Below are positions 11,251 to 24,039 of a DNA stretch of 64,000 nt, in pieces (position 1 is the first letter of the stretch; each line of letters opens with the position of its first letter). Below the pieces are notes generated by a model. The model was not told the origin of the DNA. It made no database searches and saw only the letters and a list, made by a program, of their open reading frames with translations. The stretch is from Tomocerus qinae (lineage: Eukaryota > Arthropoda > Collembola > Entomobryomorpha > Tomoceridae): assembly GCA_020055645.1 (NCBI GenBank), contig CM034546.1:31620001-31684000 (forward strand), given 5' to 3'. The position numbers were made by a program, and so were the translations under genes.

Positions 11251-12967
11251 AGGCGTCCATCAATGCCCAATGAGAATTTTTGCTTCAGTCTGTCAAATTC
11301 TTAGTAAACTAGTTGGATTTTGTAGGTCAGTTTTTGGTTCATGATATAATACACTACGCCACTAAACACGTAGTAATAATGATCATTTACTCTACTGAAA
11401 TCTACACACACTACGAAAATAAGCAATGCACATTATCCGATGCCTTAACTACAACCAACCAAGCTCTATAAGCAAATTACATAAAATAATCACTTAATAT
11501 AATTTAATGCATATACAAAATACTACCTAACTGTCATGAAAAAACTCGTTTGGTTTAAGTTAGGTTTAATTTTTTACTATTTCTATTTGGCAATTTCTTT
11601 GTTTATGACAAAAAAAACAATGTAATATGAGCATTATGTATTTATTTCGATTTCTCATCGACAAGAAAAGCTAAAGTGGTAACATAAGCGATTAGACATG
11701 TAATTATGCTACAGTTTAAAAGTATTTAGGACTAGGGAAAGCGATAAAATATATAATAGCAGTCTAGTATTACATATTAAAAATAATACGCAACTACACC
11801 AATTACAAATAGATTATTTAATACAAATGATTTGATATTGTGTATATAGTAAATTTAATACTTACATACTGAAGGAATACCACGACGATAACACCAGAAT
11901 ATGCAAATTACATTCAAAATGCTTATCAAAAATATAGCAAGCCTGTTTCTCGGTGTTCGCTTCCTCTAAATCCCACAGCAGTTATTTATATTGTGAACTT
12001 AAAGTTACACATAACTACCTCAAACTTGAATTGTGAATTCACATCATATAAATATTATTATTGCATTATTATTTTCTTATAATATTAGTTTTTATTTTGC
12101 ACTTTTGCAATATTTTCAGTTTATCTGCAGCAATGTCGTTTGAAGAAATTGTAACTTCACAAACCACGTTTGTTAGAAATAAGTCCTGGATTACAAAGAG
12201 GCAAAATAGTTTGCAAATAACTTTCATTGTATAATCGTGCGTGTGACAAAACTGTTAAAAATATAATATCCCTACTACTCTAACAATCTAAATTATAAAT
12301 GACAGATTAAACCTTACATATTAACTTACACTTTGACAACTGACCTTAAACTAGGAAAATTATTTACAAGTATTACACTAGCACATATTCAAAGTAACTT
12401 ATCTCCTTTGCATATAATATTGCTATTTCCTTTTGTCTGTCTGTCTGTCTGTATATTCATATTATGTATGATAACTTTTTAACGCTTAGTGTTAGCAATT
12501 CAGATTTTCAGATTCAAATTGAAATTCTGAATACAGATAAAAAAGATTTCGATAAAATTATTAAAAATCAATGTGACTTCGAATATTTTTATCTTACAAA
12601 GCCTTGTAAAACGTTTGTTCGACAGCAAAACATTTCTATGACACTACTAACTACAATCATCCCTTTTGAGGGGAAATAGGACAAACTTAAAAAAACTCTG
12701 AATATAACAATGATATTTTATGTTGGTTGCAACTTCGGTTCCTCTCCCTTATTATAATAAGGTCGATGTATAAAAGTAGCCAGAGGTCGAGTGTCAAGTG
12801 TTCGTCTTGAAGTCATGTCAACTTGAGTCATCTTCAACCTTTTCTTTTTTTCTTGGAGGGAGTCGGAAATAGTGGAACGTGTCCTGTGAGAATCAATTTT
12901 TCTATGGATTTAATCTTCCTCCTGTATGCCATTCAAAATATGTACATTGTATATATTTCAAATGTAG
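11251..12967. other. No confident gene; a TGTC microsatellite lies at about 12435-12455
   Basis: This AT-rich stretch precedes the first RTK exon I can support. An open frame of about 70 codons at 12464-12679 is preceded by a pyrimidine-rich tract and could be an upstream exon of the RTK, but its splice sites do not settle it. The signal-peptide exon of the RTK should lie here and I could not identify it. Confidence 0.35.
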
Positions 12968-15900
12968 AATTCTCCGCCCAAACTGGAAATTGGTAGAAAT
13001 AGCTCTCTGGCACAATGGAACCAAGAAGAAGGATACAGAGTCAACATCAATAGTCTCTGGAACAAAGTTGGAACTCTGCTTTGTGTTGGAAGAGAGTATG
13101 ACGAGGATCCTGACTATTGGGATCCAATCAAATGCTTGTCGTTTAAACTACAATTTCCTCTAAGTATGTTTATTTAACGCTTTCCGATAAAATCGGAACG
13201 ATTTCAGATTGAAACGTGATCTACGTCTCTTACAAATCTTATCAACCTAATAAATTCTTACAACTTATGCAGGTATAGGAGTTTATCCAAAAAACACAAT
13301 GATATCCTATAATCGTGATTCGGTTAAATCTCAAACCAGTCTTTCCTCATCTAATATTCGGTTGATTTGCAGTAGTACGGAGACAAATGTTACGATGATT
13401 ACAAAGTAAGAAAAAATACACGTGAAAAAAATAATTTTAAAATAAAATGTAATTCGTACATTATTGAATAGTATTTACAATGGAGGATGGAAATAATTAA
13501 ATGTCACACCAACGTACTATGAAGTCAGCATTCCTGAACATCGTTTTGTAAGTGGAAATATCACACACTCAGCTGAAAAAAGTGTCATTCATCGATAAAA
13601 TACGTTGTAAAAACGTTTACACATGGAGCGATTTACAGGAATGGTTTATCACTTACAGGGTCCTACTCCAACTTATCTATGCACCTAGTATTGAAAGATT
13701 CGTTTGCAGTGCTGATTCTAAGAGATTACAATTGATACAAATAGAATGTGATGACATACACCAATGCCGCATGTGGGACAAGTATCTTCAGTTTAAGGTT
13801 GTCATTTTCGTGTATTCTTCCAATTGCTCTTACTATCAGCCAATAGAATGTGCTGATTGGAAAAGGTAAGACAATGTAAAACATAATTGATATTAGGTTT
13901 AATTTGATGTAGAACGGAATGGAGCTTTTCGATGACCAATTTACAAATTTTATCAAGGGGACAGAGTGTGATGCCCAATCAGCTTCTGTCTTCAATAATA
14001 CGCCAGGAATATATCGACCTTGTAACTCTCTCTCGCCAGTCAAGTCAGCTGTCGTACAATGTATAGATAAGGGCACTACTATCATTCTAGTAGAGAGAGA
14101 ATTATATTTCAGAGGATTTGATGGGATGTTATGTGAGTTGACCTTAAATGGACTTTTCAGTAATTTTAAAAAAGCGATGTCATGCCAATTACTGATTACA
14201 CATTAGAAAATGTGGAAGACCATTTGAATATGAACTGCCTCATTTTTTAATACATACAATCAAATATTAGATACACAATCTGATGTCAAAACTGAAGCAA
14301 TTGTAGAGCTAAAATGTTTGAACGAAGAAACTTATTTTATATTTGGCCTAAACATAACCTGTTCCTGTGAAGGGCACTCATTTTTTCACGCCCATGGTAT
14401 ACATTGGTTGGTCGTTTTCTCTAATGGCTCAATACAAAAATTTCGTGAAGGTGCAGACTGGTTTACTTATTACTGGCCTCGGCCTAAGACCCTCATTCTT
14501 TGGTGGTAGAGGTTTAAGACTTTTGCAAGCTGAATAATTTTTTTACAAGCTCTGACCTCGTCATTTTCTATTGTTGCATAATTTTTAACCTTCTGATCTT
14601 AATTGCCTATCGTCTAGTTCGCCCAAACAGAATGTTTAGTTTAGTATATCTTGACAGCTAGCAAAAACCTCTATCACCAAGAAGTGAATGCTAGCATTTC
14701 TAATCATTCTTGCCGAGGTTAGCATTTACGCATAATATATGTATTGCCACAGTTAGCTGCATAAAACTTATATTTATGGTTTCTATTCGTAGATATTATA
14801 ACGTACATGGAGCAACCAACAACAAGAAACGTCTACAATCCTGTGAGCGTTGTTGACATTTGGTTTAAATTAAGAGACATAAAAAGCATCATATGTGCTG
14901 TCCCAGTACTAGATACCAAAGAGTGGCACAACGCGACTAAACAAATTCAAGTGTTAGGTAACTCATTATTCTCATGATTACAATTATATCGATATAAAAC
15001 TATAAATATCTTACTTTAGATGGAATGGCTCCTAAAATATTGTCTCTTGAATCCCAAAAAACATTTTCGATTGGAGACAAAGAACAAATTTTGGTTTGTG
15101 TTAGCCAAGGTCGTCCAACTCCCTATGTAGAATGGTCACGGAACAACAAAGTAAGAGAGCTTTTGCTTATGGAAATATATTGCTTATTCAACAATTCCTG
15201 AATCCGATAGATAATAAGTATATAGTTAGGGTCCGGTATCAATTAATTGGCCCTATTTCACCCTGAGAGTTTAACTTGAATGTCACAAAGTAAGCAAACG
15301 ATATTGCGTAAGTATAATAAATATAACTGGGGCTAACTTTTAACTTTTTGGGGTACCTTTTGCTGCAATCCAACCCAAATTTGGAAACCCGCCAAAACTG
15401 TTTCGTCATTTTTCTGACCCAGCGTAACGAAAAAGACATTGCATGTTAGGCTCAGGCCAATAGACTAGCAACGTTAGCAAGTTAGATAAAAAAGAAGCAA
15501 AAATTGTGATGCGCTCAAAATCCGGGTTATAGAATAGATAATGTCCAGTACAGATCCGAAGAAAATGGGGGAATGTCTAAACATTCCGAGCTTTATTTAT
15601 AACAGGGCCAGGGTCCTGTGACCGGCTAGTTGTTTGATAACCATGGACTACTTTTTACAAATCTTTTCCTTTCTCAATATCAGCGTGGTTAGGTGTCATT
15701 ATGTACTTGTGACATTTCTACTTACCACTCATATTTACTTTTTGAGGGGATATTTATTAGGTAATTTATTTTTTGATGATAAAGCCCATTGAAGCTCCAT
15801 TAAGAGTCTCTGGTCAAGGAAATTCCAAACAATTAATTTTTCCCGACTACAATGAGACGATGGAAGGAAAATATTTGTGTACGGCGTCAAATAGTCTTGG

Positions 15901-18840
15901 AAATGCCAAAAAATATTTTGAAGTATCCACGAAGAAAGGTTATTGAATATTTAATCGTATGGATTGGATATTTGACATAAAAGATAAACCTGCATAAATA
16001 ATTGAATTATTAAAAATATAGATTCCGTCTTCGGGATTAGTTCAATCTTAATTCTAACAGGATCTATATGTGTTTTATTAATTGCCATATTGCCAACAAT
16101 ATATTTAATACGACGCTTAAGAGCCGCTCAAGTAAGTGTATAAATTTATAAATTTCGACACTATTGTTTAAAAATCCGACACTTGAACATACTGAAACAA
16201 ACAAACATTTCGTTTGCATTAAACTATCTTGAACGGAAAGCATTTTATGATGAATTACAATATAAGAAACTAATTTAATAGCGAATGGTTGCCCATTTAA
16301 CTGAATCGGAGATGGACGACTTTTTTCAAGGGTCCCAAAATCTACAGTGCACAAAATCAAACCCAATTGCATTGCCCTATGATATGCAATACGAAATGGC
16401 TAAGGATTCTTTTGAAATAGGTTAATTATATGTTGGAGTCATTACATTATTTTCGTATTCAAAAAACTGTTCTAGTTTCATTGGACATTTATTATTTTTT
16501 GTCTGCCTGTTTGATATATCCCAAGACAAAAAGCAAATTCTGGGATCAGGAGAATTCGGAACGGTGTATAAAGGAAATATTTACAACAGTGGAAATTGTG
16601 CGTTCAAAACCACAAGAAATGTTTGTTCGGCTGATGTTCTAAAAGGAATACTGTCTGAATTGAAAATAATGATCTACGTCGGTGGACATGAAAATATAAT
16701 CAAGTTACTAGGAGCTTATACACAAGAGATACAATCAGGTAACAAATATTAGTTCAGTTAAATAATAACAAATCTATAAAAAAAATTGTTTACTCTTCAT
16801 TATTGCAAGTCAATTAATGGTAACATATTATAATATCATTTTAATAAAAATTCAGGTGTTTTGTATATTGCTACGGAACTTTGTTCGATGGGATCTTTAC
16901 ATGGTCATTTGCGAAACATGAAACAAGATATCTCAGAAGAAACGAATTTCTACAAGTAAGAAATTATTATCCATAGAAGTTTCATTCAAAGGTTTCACAA
17001 ATGGGGTAGTAGTGAGAATGAAACTTTATAGGCAATGTGGCGTTTTACAACGTAATATAGAAGCGGGTTTGATTTGCGCTTCCAGCTAAGCTGATTGGCT
17101 ATCGCCTTTTACACAGAAATATGATTACACACATACATACTTCAATAGAATGATTACGAATGAAATTATCACCAACTATTATTCACATCGAAAAAACTAA
17201 TGCATAAATCTTAGTACATGCAATTGATTAATTCGCCGAGATAGATATTGCATTATTTATTACATTTCTTAAAAATAGTGATCTTAAACATGCAATAAGG
17301 AACCATCGGCTAAAATCTGTAAATTTGGCATATTTTTACGTTGTTTGTGGCCACTTCTGACGCTTACTTAATCAATTGCTGATAGCTACATTGCACATTG
17401 TCACCTTTTATTTATTTATTTGTAGATCGGGGTTCTTTTCAAAATGCTTACGATGGTCAGCGCAAATTGCCAACGGAATGGACTATCTCTCATTTAAACA
17501 CGTATGTAACAGTTAAATGCAAAAGAAATTTACATACTTTATAATGTTACAAACATTTATTATTAGAGCGTAAGCTCCTTCACTTCCGTTCTACAGCTCA
17601 GTAATTAAAGAGATATTTTAATGTTATTAATGATATTTTAATGTCCGTACAGAATTAAATAAGTTATTGAAGTTATTTGCAGTACAAGACATGTGTCATC
17701 CAGGTTGGTGGATATGGTAGACACTGTCATTAGCCGCAGGTTAACTTATACATACTTGTTTGAAATATCACCCAAAACCACTTATTGTGATCAAAAGAGG
17801 GGCAACCATAGATTTTAACTTTATGGCATGAAGATGCCTGTTCGTTTCTCTAAATTAATAAGTAGTTTTTTTTACCTTTGTGTCATATAACAATACTTTA
17901 GAGCCAATGAAATTATAAATATTTAGATAGTACATTGAAATATAAATGATTAAATTCGGTTTAATGAATTAGTGATTTGCTTTGAAAGATGCGGTGTCCT
18001 ATTTGTACCAAAAAAGAAGTGCTCGAAGACAATTAAATTGGTTTCATGTCAAATACTCCTTCCTTCCTATTCTTAAATAGCGACCACGAAAAGGAATTGA
18101 AAAATTTCTCGTATAATTTTGAATTTGAATACAGGTTATTCATTCGGATCTTGCTGCCCGGAATATTCTTCTGACAGAGGAGGAAGTTGTAAAAATATCG
18201 GATTTCGGATTAAGTCGTCGGATGTATAATTACGTGGATTACAAGAAAACGGACAAATCCAACCCACTGCCATGGAAATGGATGGCTGTCGAGTCGTTAA
18301 GAGAAATGACCTTCTCCACTCAGTCCGATGTCTGGGCCTACGGAATCACTATTTGGGAAATATTTTCACTTGGGGATGTCCCGTTTCCTGGAATATCATG
18401 GACCATAGAATTTGTGGAGATGTTGGACCAAGGGCTAAGAAATCTGAAGCCAAAATACGCAACCAATGAACTGTAAAATTTTATTCCAATTCAAGTCATT
18501 AATTCAAGTAGTGTTATTGTCACTGTTATTTACTTAATTCGTCATAACTTTCCTATTGCTATATTTCCATTTTCCAATGGTAATGTAACTGCATAAGTTG
18601 GCTTTGCTAATCAATTTTTGACGAATACTTATTAATTAATGTGGATATTTAGTATTGTATTTAATGATTAATGTACAAAAATGTTATACAACTACATTTT
18701 TTAAATTATACTTTGATATAAACATTTTATTGTCATACAGGTACGATATCATGCTATCCTGTTGGCATAAAAATCCTGCAGACCGACCTGATTTCACTGC
18801 CTTGAGATATTTCTTCATAGATTATGTAAGCCATAATTAA
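12968..18840 (+). CDS. Ig-domain receptor tyrosine kinase (VEGFR/PDGFR/FGFR-type kinase); ectodomain possibly disabled
   Basis: Supported exons: 12968-13163, 13273-13405, 13913-14132, 14271-14450, 14793-14957, 15020-15150, 15785-15938, 16022-16131, 16282-16420, 16526-16738, 16856-16955, 17426-17501, 18135-18472, 18741-18840. From 13913 onward every junction is GT-AG and keeps frame (642 codons with the stop). Ig-like signatures include MEGKYLCTASNSLG at the end of the last Ig domain. The TM segment is in exon 16022-16131, followed by a basic stop-transfer and a juxtamembrane exon. The kinase shows GSGEFGTVYKG, the beta-3 lysine in NCAFKTTRN, HSDLAARN in place of HRDLAARN, SDFGLSR, activation-loop tyrosines (YNYVDY) and DVWAYGITIWEIFSLG. 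The kinase insert is short. An exon expected at 13472 reads well but has an in-frame TAA (13494-13496), and frames between 13472 and 13913 do not join, so the 5' half may be broken or mis-modelled. A Helitron-like element sits in the intron before 15785. Confidence 0.8.
15236..15627 (+). mobile_element. Helitron-like element in an RTK intron
   Basis: The 3' end (about 15585-15627) carries the family hairpin and GACCGGCTAG shared with three other copies in the window. The 5' boundary is uncertain. It lies wholly between exons 15020-15150 and 15785-15938, so it need not harm the gene. Confidence 0.55.
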
Positions 18841-19430
18841 ATCTATAATAAATAAATCTATAATAAAATTAAAATTTAGTTCCGCCCAAACCCACGCTCT
18901 CTTCGTATTTTATTGTCTGAGAATCCCTAATCTCTAACTGCTTTAAAGGCGGATCTTACGATTGGTGGACCATAGCCCTATTTCCAAAGAAACCATGTAC
19001 AAAAGTTTTTGATGCTTGAGTTTTTGTTTGACACTAAAACAAGTTTTAACTCCAATGTTGTCAGCGATGATAAAATTGCTCCAAACTGTAGCTGAAAACG
19101 AATTTTTGCTGAAAAGGTTCTTTTAATATGGAAGAAAAATTTTTAATTACAGAACATTGAAGATTTCGATGGTACAACATCTGGTTATCCAAACCGGAAA
19201 GATTTATATATTGACCTCAATCCTCAACAAGTATAGTTATTGGCCCGACATCGACGCAAATTGCAAATACTATCCTAACAATTTATTGACTCCCTGAAAA
19301 AAATAGAAGGGGATTTTGTAATAGTTTCTACTTGGGACAAATAGTTGCATTGTCACTAAAAGACAACCGGCTAGTCCCGTCTACCATTTGATCAAGCAAT
19401 TATAAATTAAAAATTCTTTTAATTTATTAT
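18841..19430. other. 3' flank of the Ig-type RTK; no gene seen
   Basis: AATAAA words directly after the stop codon (around 18847-18863) could serve polyadenylation. Beyond that I see no supported reading frame. Confidence 0.4.
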
Positions 19431-20480
19431 AAATATTCTACGTTTGAAAACAGCTAGTATCCAATAGTCATTTCAACTACAATTTTGATAGTTAAAAGGT
19501 TCTGGTAATAATAAAAAGTGTGCTCATTAGAAGTTTCTATAGACTTTAGCATGAAACTATATATTAGGCCCCATTTAGTTGAATAAATAATCAGGTACAA
19601 AATGCCATTTACCAGTGGTAAGTGGTTTTTAATGGTATTTAACGTTAAATATCACTACCTAAAAAGTAGTGGTAAGTGGTATAAACGGTAAAAAATAGTT
19701 TCATTTAAATTTCGGGTTGGAATTTTGAATAAAATTCGGTGCCAAAGTATGAAATAGCTTAGCAGATGATCATTGTTACCACAAATTGATAAGTTTTCAT
19801 CAATTAGAGTAGGATTCAACCAATGGGGGCGCTAGCAACCTTTGCCGATTGAGAAACTAATTGCAATTAACTTAGCATAAATTTTAAAAGGCCGAAACCA
19901 ACTACAATCTTTTTTTCTTCATTTTTTATACTTTTGGTGTGCAATCAAATAAATATAATTTAATTGATTAAAGGGCTAATTGGAAATATTTCACAAAAAA
20001 TAAAGTTTTATAACTTATATTTCAGGAAGTCTAGTGTATCTGTACTCAGCTGTCTAATCAATCGCTAAAATTTACCATTTTTACCATTAAGTGCATTTTT
20101 ACCACTGTGATGGTAAAAAAGGCTAAAAAGTGGTAAATTTTTTACACTGTAACTGTAATTAATGTACAAAAATACTTCGAGAATATTCGTTTGCGTGTTA
20201 TTCTAAAAACTGTAAAGTCACATTTATATACAATATTCACTTAGCTAAAGTTTTCTCGTCCCCTGGTTCCAATAATATTATATTATATTTCATTTAGCTG
20301 CCATAGTTAGCGAGGCACTTTCGTCATTCGTTTAGGTCTTTGTTTGCATTAGTCATGCTTTAAGCTCTAATGGCTAAGAGAAAGCCCGTCTGCCAGACAG
20401 AATCGGGAAAATGTTATTAAGTTTAATTCGCAATTGTATAACCTTATATGGACGACGACGGAATAAAACTGAGCATCGTC
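19430..20480. repeat. Copy D of the IR-flank repeat, split by a MITE
   Basis: The unit runs from TTTAATTTATTATAAATATT-like sequence through the AATATTCGTTTGCGTGTTATT block to GACGACGACGGAATAAA at about 20449. The segment 19597-20155 is absent from sister copies; its ends are rich in complementary GGTAAGTGG and accATTTTTACCA words and it is most simply a MITE. No IR first-exon relic is preserved to the right of the unit here. Confidence 0.55.
19597..20155. mobile_element. MITE with ACCATTTACC / GGTAAA-rich ends
   Basis: The left end (CCATTTACCAGTGGTAAGTGG) and right end (GTGGTAAATTTTTTACACTG) are partly complementary and the insertion breaks the flanking repeat unit. About 560 bp, no reading frame. 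Exact termini are uncertain. Confidence 0.5.
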
Positions 20481-21074
20481 AAAGTTCAGCTTGTGTACTA
20501 GTTTTTGCACTCGTAGTGTTACTTATCTAACGGTTATGCATAAAACTGATTTAAATCATAGTATAAGTTACTTGTGTCATTTCGTTGGTAGTAGTTGTCA
20601 GGTTTCCGTTGGTAGTCCTTGGTTGTCATCAAAAAAGTCTCAAAGATTATTAAATCAGGAAAACTAAGAAATTTTATAAAATCTTTGTATTTTTGTTGGA
20701 TTGAAATATAAAACTTTAGACGTTCGAAATAAACAATTTGATTATCAAAATAAGATGAGGCTTGCCTTTTGCTCAATGAACTATTGAGAATATTCGGTCT
20801 ATCTAGCCTTTCTGAAATCTGAGAAAACTAAAAGTTGTTTCACAAAATAGCAAAAATTGATTGCATCTAATATTTAGGCTATTTTTGACTTTGATTAAAA
20901 TTTAAAAAAAGCCCGTTAAAGGCAAATTTATGTGTCCGATATAATATCCAAACAAAACAATCGCCCCCCCTCAAAACTTGCTTTGCAAATTTTAATGAAT
21001 ATGTCGGAAAATAAGAATGGAGATATAATTATTGAATTAATTATCGTAGAGTTTCAGTATTTTTTAAATTACGT
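20480..21074. other. 3' flank of the second IR-like copy; no gene seen
   Basis: A minus-strand open frame of 80 codons (20534-20776) has no recognisable similarity and no partner in the first IR locus. I see nothing else in this stretch. Confidence 0.4.
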
Positions 21075-23031
21075 CTAATAATAATTTTTAGGTTTGATCC
21101 TACACATATTTAAAAAGGTCACATAATATGTAGAAAAAATGACAAAGAAGCCAGATCTAAGTTTATTTACAGATTCATGAAATCCAGATGAGACAAATGA
21201 CCAGATTCTAGATAAGAAAATAAAATCAATTTGATCCCAAAAAAGTTCTAAACAAAATGAAATGAAAATCCCTAAAGTGAGATATCCACACAAAATAGAA
21301 ATTGTATTAATTTTCATTCGTAAGTTGATGCCTACCGCTCGACTTTCTTCATACTCTGTTTGTGCATTAAATTGTTTATATGGCAGATAGTAACTGTACT
21401 CTTTTTGCTCTTGCCAATGAGATAAAAGTCCTTTCTCCTGCATCAATTTAAAATACTGACGGAAAATGTGACGGCCGCAGCCCCAAAAAATATGAAACAT
21501 TGGGTCTGTGGTTGCCATTTGTTTGGTCGTCATACAATGTCCACCAGTTGATAGTTCTTTGGTTATCCTGGGGACAAAATGCTGCCCATAATCTTTATGG
21601 CAAATGAAAAAAACTTTCATGGAATAGTTGGCCGCCATTTTATTAATGGTATTTGACAAGGCAAGGTTAGTTGGCTTTTCTCTTTCCGTGTCATAAATAC
21701 ATACGCTCGCATTCATCTTTTCCAATATTCCATACTTTTCGAAAATCACAGTTCTGTTTTCATCTCTATTAGTTTGCTTGTCTTTAACCCACAAAAATTT
21801 GTAATCATTTTCAATTAGTTCCTTGAAGTCTTCTAATATTATTATGTCTAGGGGTGCAATGCTTTCGCTAGTTATCCAATTTGTATAAAGAGTAGTGATT
21901 GCAAATCCCGTGGTTGATACTACCAAGAATCAACTCCCTTGTCTAAAAGAACAGCTGACAAGGAGATCAAAATTCATTCTAGTTTCTTAGTTGGGGAGGA
22001 ATTCTTCGACCCAAGTGATAAAATTAAAAATGAAAGTGGAAAAAGAGAGAAGATGAGTAGCCAGCAATGATCATCAAATTTATTCTGAATCAACACTGAC
22101 AGAGACACAGAATGGAAATTTGCGGATAAGTCGCAGTAGTAGGGAATAACCTCCGAAAAATATTCAATGAATGTTTTTCTAGCCCAATAGTAGCTGTACA
22201 GACTTTGATGTGAAAACGACAAGTAAATCCCTCCGCTAAAGTTTATATCAGCCGTAAAATATTTTAAATGTTGTGCATAAATTGTAGTAAAATTTAATGC
22301 CTCGGCCATTGTTTCCATTGCTCTGTATGGACCAAGACAATATGCTTTGCCCCAATATTTAATCATGGAATAAACAGAATACTTGCACGATGGCCACGAA
22401 GTAGCGTAGTTAAAAGGGAAATTCATGTAAGCCCCTGCAATTGTGATGCCATGCTTATGTCCATTCAGCGAGAACCAAGCTCTTTCCCAATCGTCATCTT
22501 CGACTTCTACGTCTGCAGAAAATCTTCTTAGCTAGAAATAGATGTCCAGTCATCACCGAATAGTAAGTAGCGTTATCCACCAGCAACATAAATAGCGGAG
22601 TATACAATTCAAACCTGAGATTTAGTTGTCATTGTCGATCCTGGGTATCCACATTTCTTTTATCTTGGACAACTATGAATTTTGAAGACAGACGGTTACC
22701 TGGCTCTCCAAAAAATCCTGCTATCAAGTATGGAGGCCAGATAACTGGCTCCATAAGGGTATTGACGCTACAAACAGTTTTGGACGGATGTATATAAAAA
22801 TCCTATTCGTATCGAATGAATTTGAATGATGTCCAGTTTGAGAAGGCAATTATCGTCCACGGTTGTGAATTTTGATTTGACAGCAGAAAATTCGTCGTCC
22901 AGACAGAATGTTTAAATAAAATAAGATTGAAATCACAATTTTTGTAAAAGGATAAATTTGGAATGCCGTTGGTTGCCTGAAGAACAGACAACTTCAAAAT
23001 AAAATAAATTGCAAAATCTTTTGAAACTCAT
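21075..23031 (-). pseudogene. Second IR-like channel copy, full length but frameshifted
   Basis: Minus-strand homologue of the gene at 7394-9013. The start region (ATG at about 23031) has a 5-nt deletion that shifts frame within the signal peptide. Open segments follow at 22997-22803, 22426-21974 and 21926-21075, separated by stops and by a deletion of about 30 bp near 21930. Unlike the first copy, this one keeps the C-terminus: the rest of S2, and a hydrophobic M4 (ISILCGYLTLGIFISFCLEL) followed by a short tail that ends at 21075. Together the two copies show what the ancestral protein contained. Neither can encode a complete channel. Confidence 0.85.
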
Positions 23032-23349
23032 AATAGACTTCAATGTCCGATGATGAAAATAATGGTAAAAGATTTATTGCTTAATATACAGTTCTGAAGC
23101 ACAGACTCCCTCTGACTAAGTATGAGTAAGTCCTTTCCACTTTGTTGTAATAAAAAGTTTTACAAATCTAGCGAACCTCACAATGAGAAAGTGTGAGAAC
23201 GTTATGTCGAGGAAAAATAGAATTGCAAATGATGCTCTGCAAATTGCTTCGTAAACTTCGAATATCCGAATTTACTCAAAATACTAAATACTTCACAAAA
23301 TCGTATTTTCTATAGAAATAGTCAATTGCTGAATAGGAAATTACAGAAC

Positions 23350-23960
23350 AGATCTGTTGTTGCAGTTTAGATTGTATAACTTTAAAACGGAATAAAACTG
23401 AGCATACCTAACCTCCAAAAGTCCATCAAGTTGCTAGAAGGCTTTGGTAATAATAAAAAGTGTGTGCTCATTAGAAGTTTCTACAAACGGCCTAAGAGTA
23501 AAAGACATGATAATGATACTACTAGGCCCTCTTTGGTTTAATAACTAATGTAGGAATCTACTTCGATAATATTTCATTTGCGTGTTATTCTGTTATTCTA
23601 AGAACTTTAAAATCACATTTATACAATATTCACTTAGCTAAATATTCCTCGTCCCCTTGCTTCAATATTATATTGGTTTAAACTAGCTGCCTTAGTTCTC
23701 GAAGCACTTTCGTGATTCGTGTCGGGTTTTGTTTGCACTATGGTCTATTGTTTAAGAGAAAACCCGTCTGCCAGACTGAATCGGAAAAATATTATTATGT
23801 TGAATTCGCAATTGTTATAAAAAGAGATCTTTCGGAATCTGCAGGTTGTCTCAAAATGAAAAAAATCAGCACAAAGAAATTATAAAAATTCCAAAATTCA
23901 TTTTTTGCTTAGCTTGAAGCTAATCTAATGTGAATATGAAACGAATAGGTTGATGAATGC
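23350..23960 (-). pseudogene. Copy E of IR-flank repeat with a frameshifted IR first-exon relic
   Basis: On the minus strand, sequence around 23910-23790 includes ATGAATTTTGGAATTTTTAT and, in another frame, ISFYNNCEFN, matching the IR N-terminus. The relic sits just upstream of the second IR-like copy, as copy C does for the first. Confidence 0.5.
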
Positions 23961-24039
23961 CGTCTTTCCTTTTCACATGATGAAATACCCAGAATTATAG
24001 AATCTTCCGTAATAAATTTTTCTGTTTTCAGATGTATAT

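Noticed and set aside
12903..12995. Signal-peptide-like start (MDLIFLLYAIQNMY) for the Ig-type RTK
   Set aside because: It runs into a stop within 31 codons and is out of frame with the exon that splices correctly to 13273; that exon more likely begins at an acceptor at 12967/12968.
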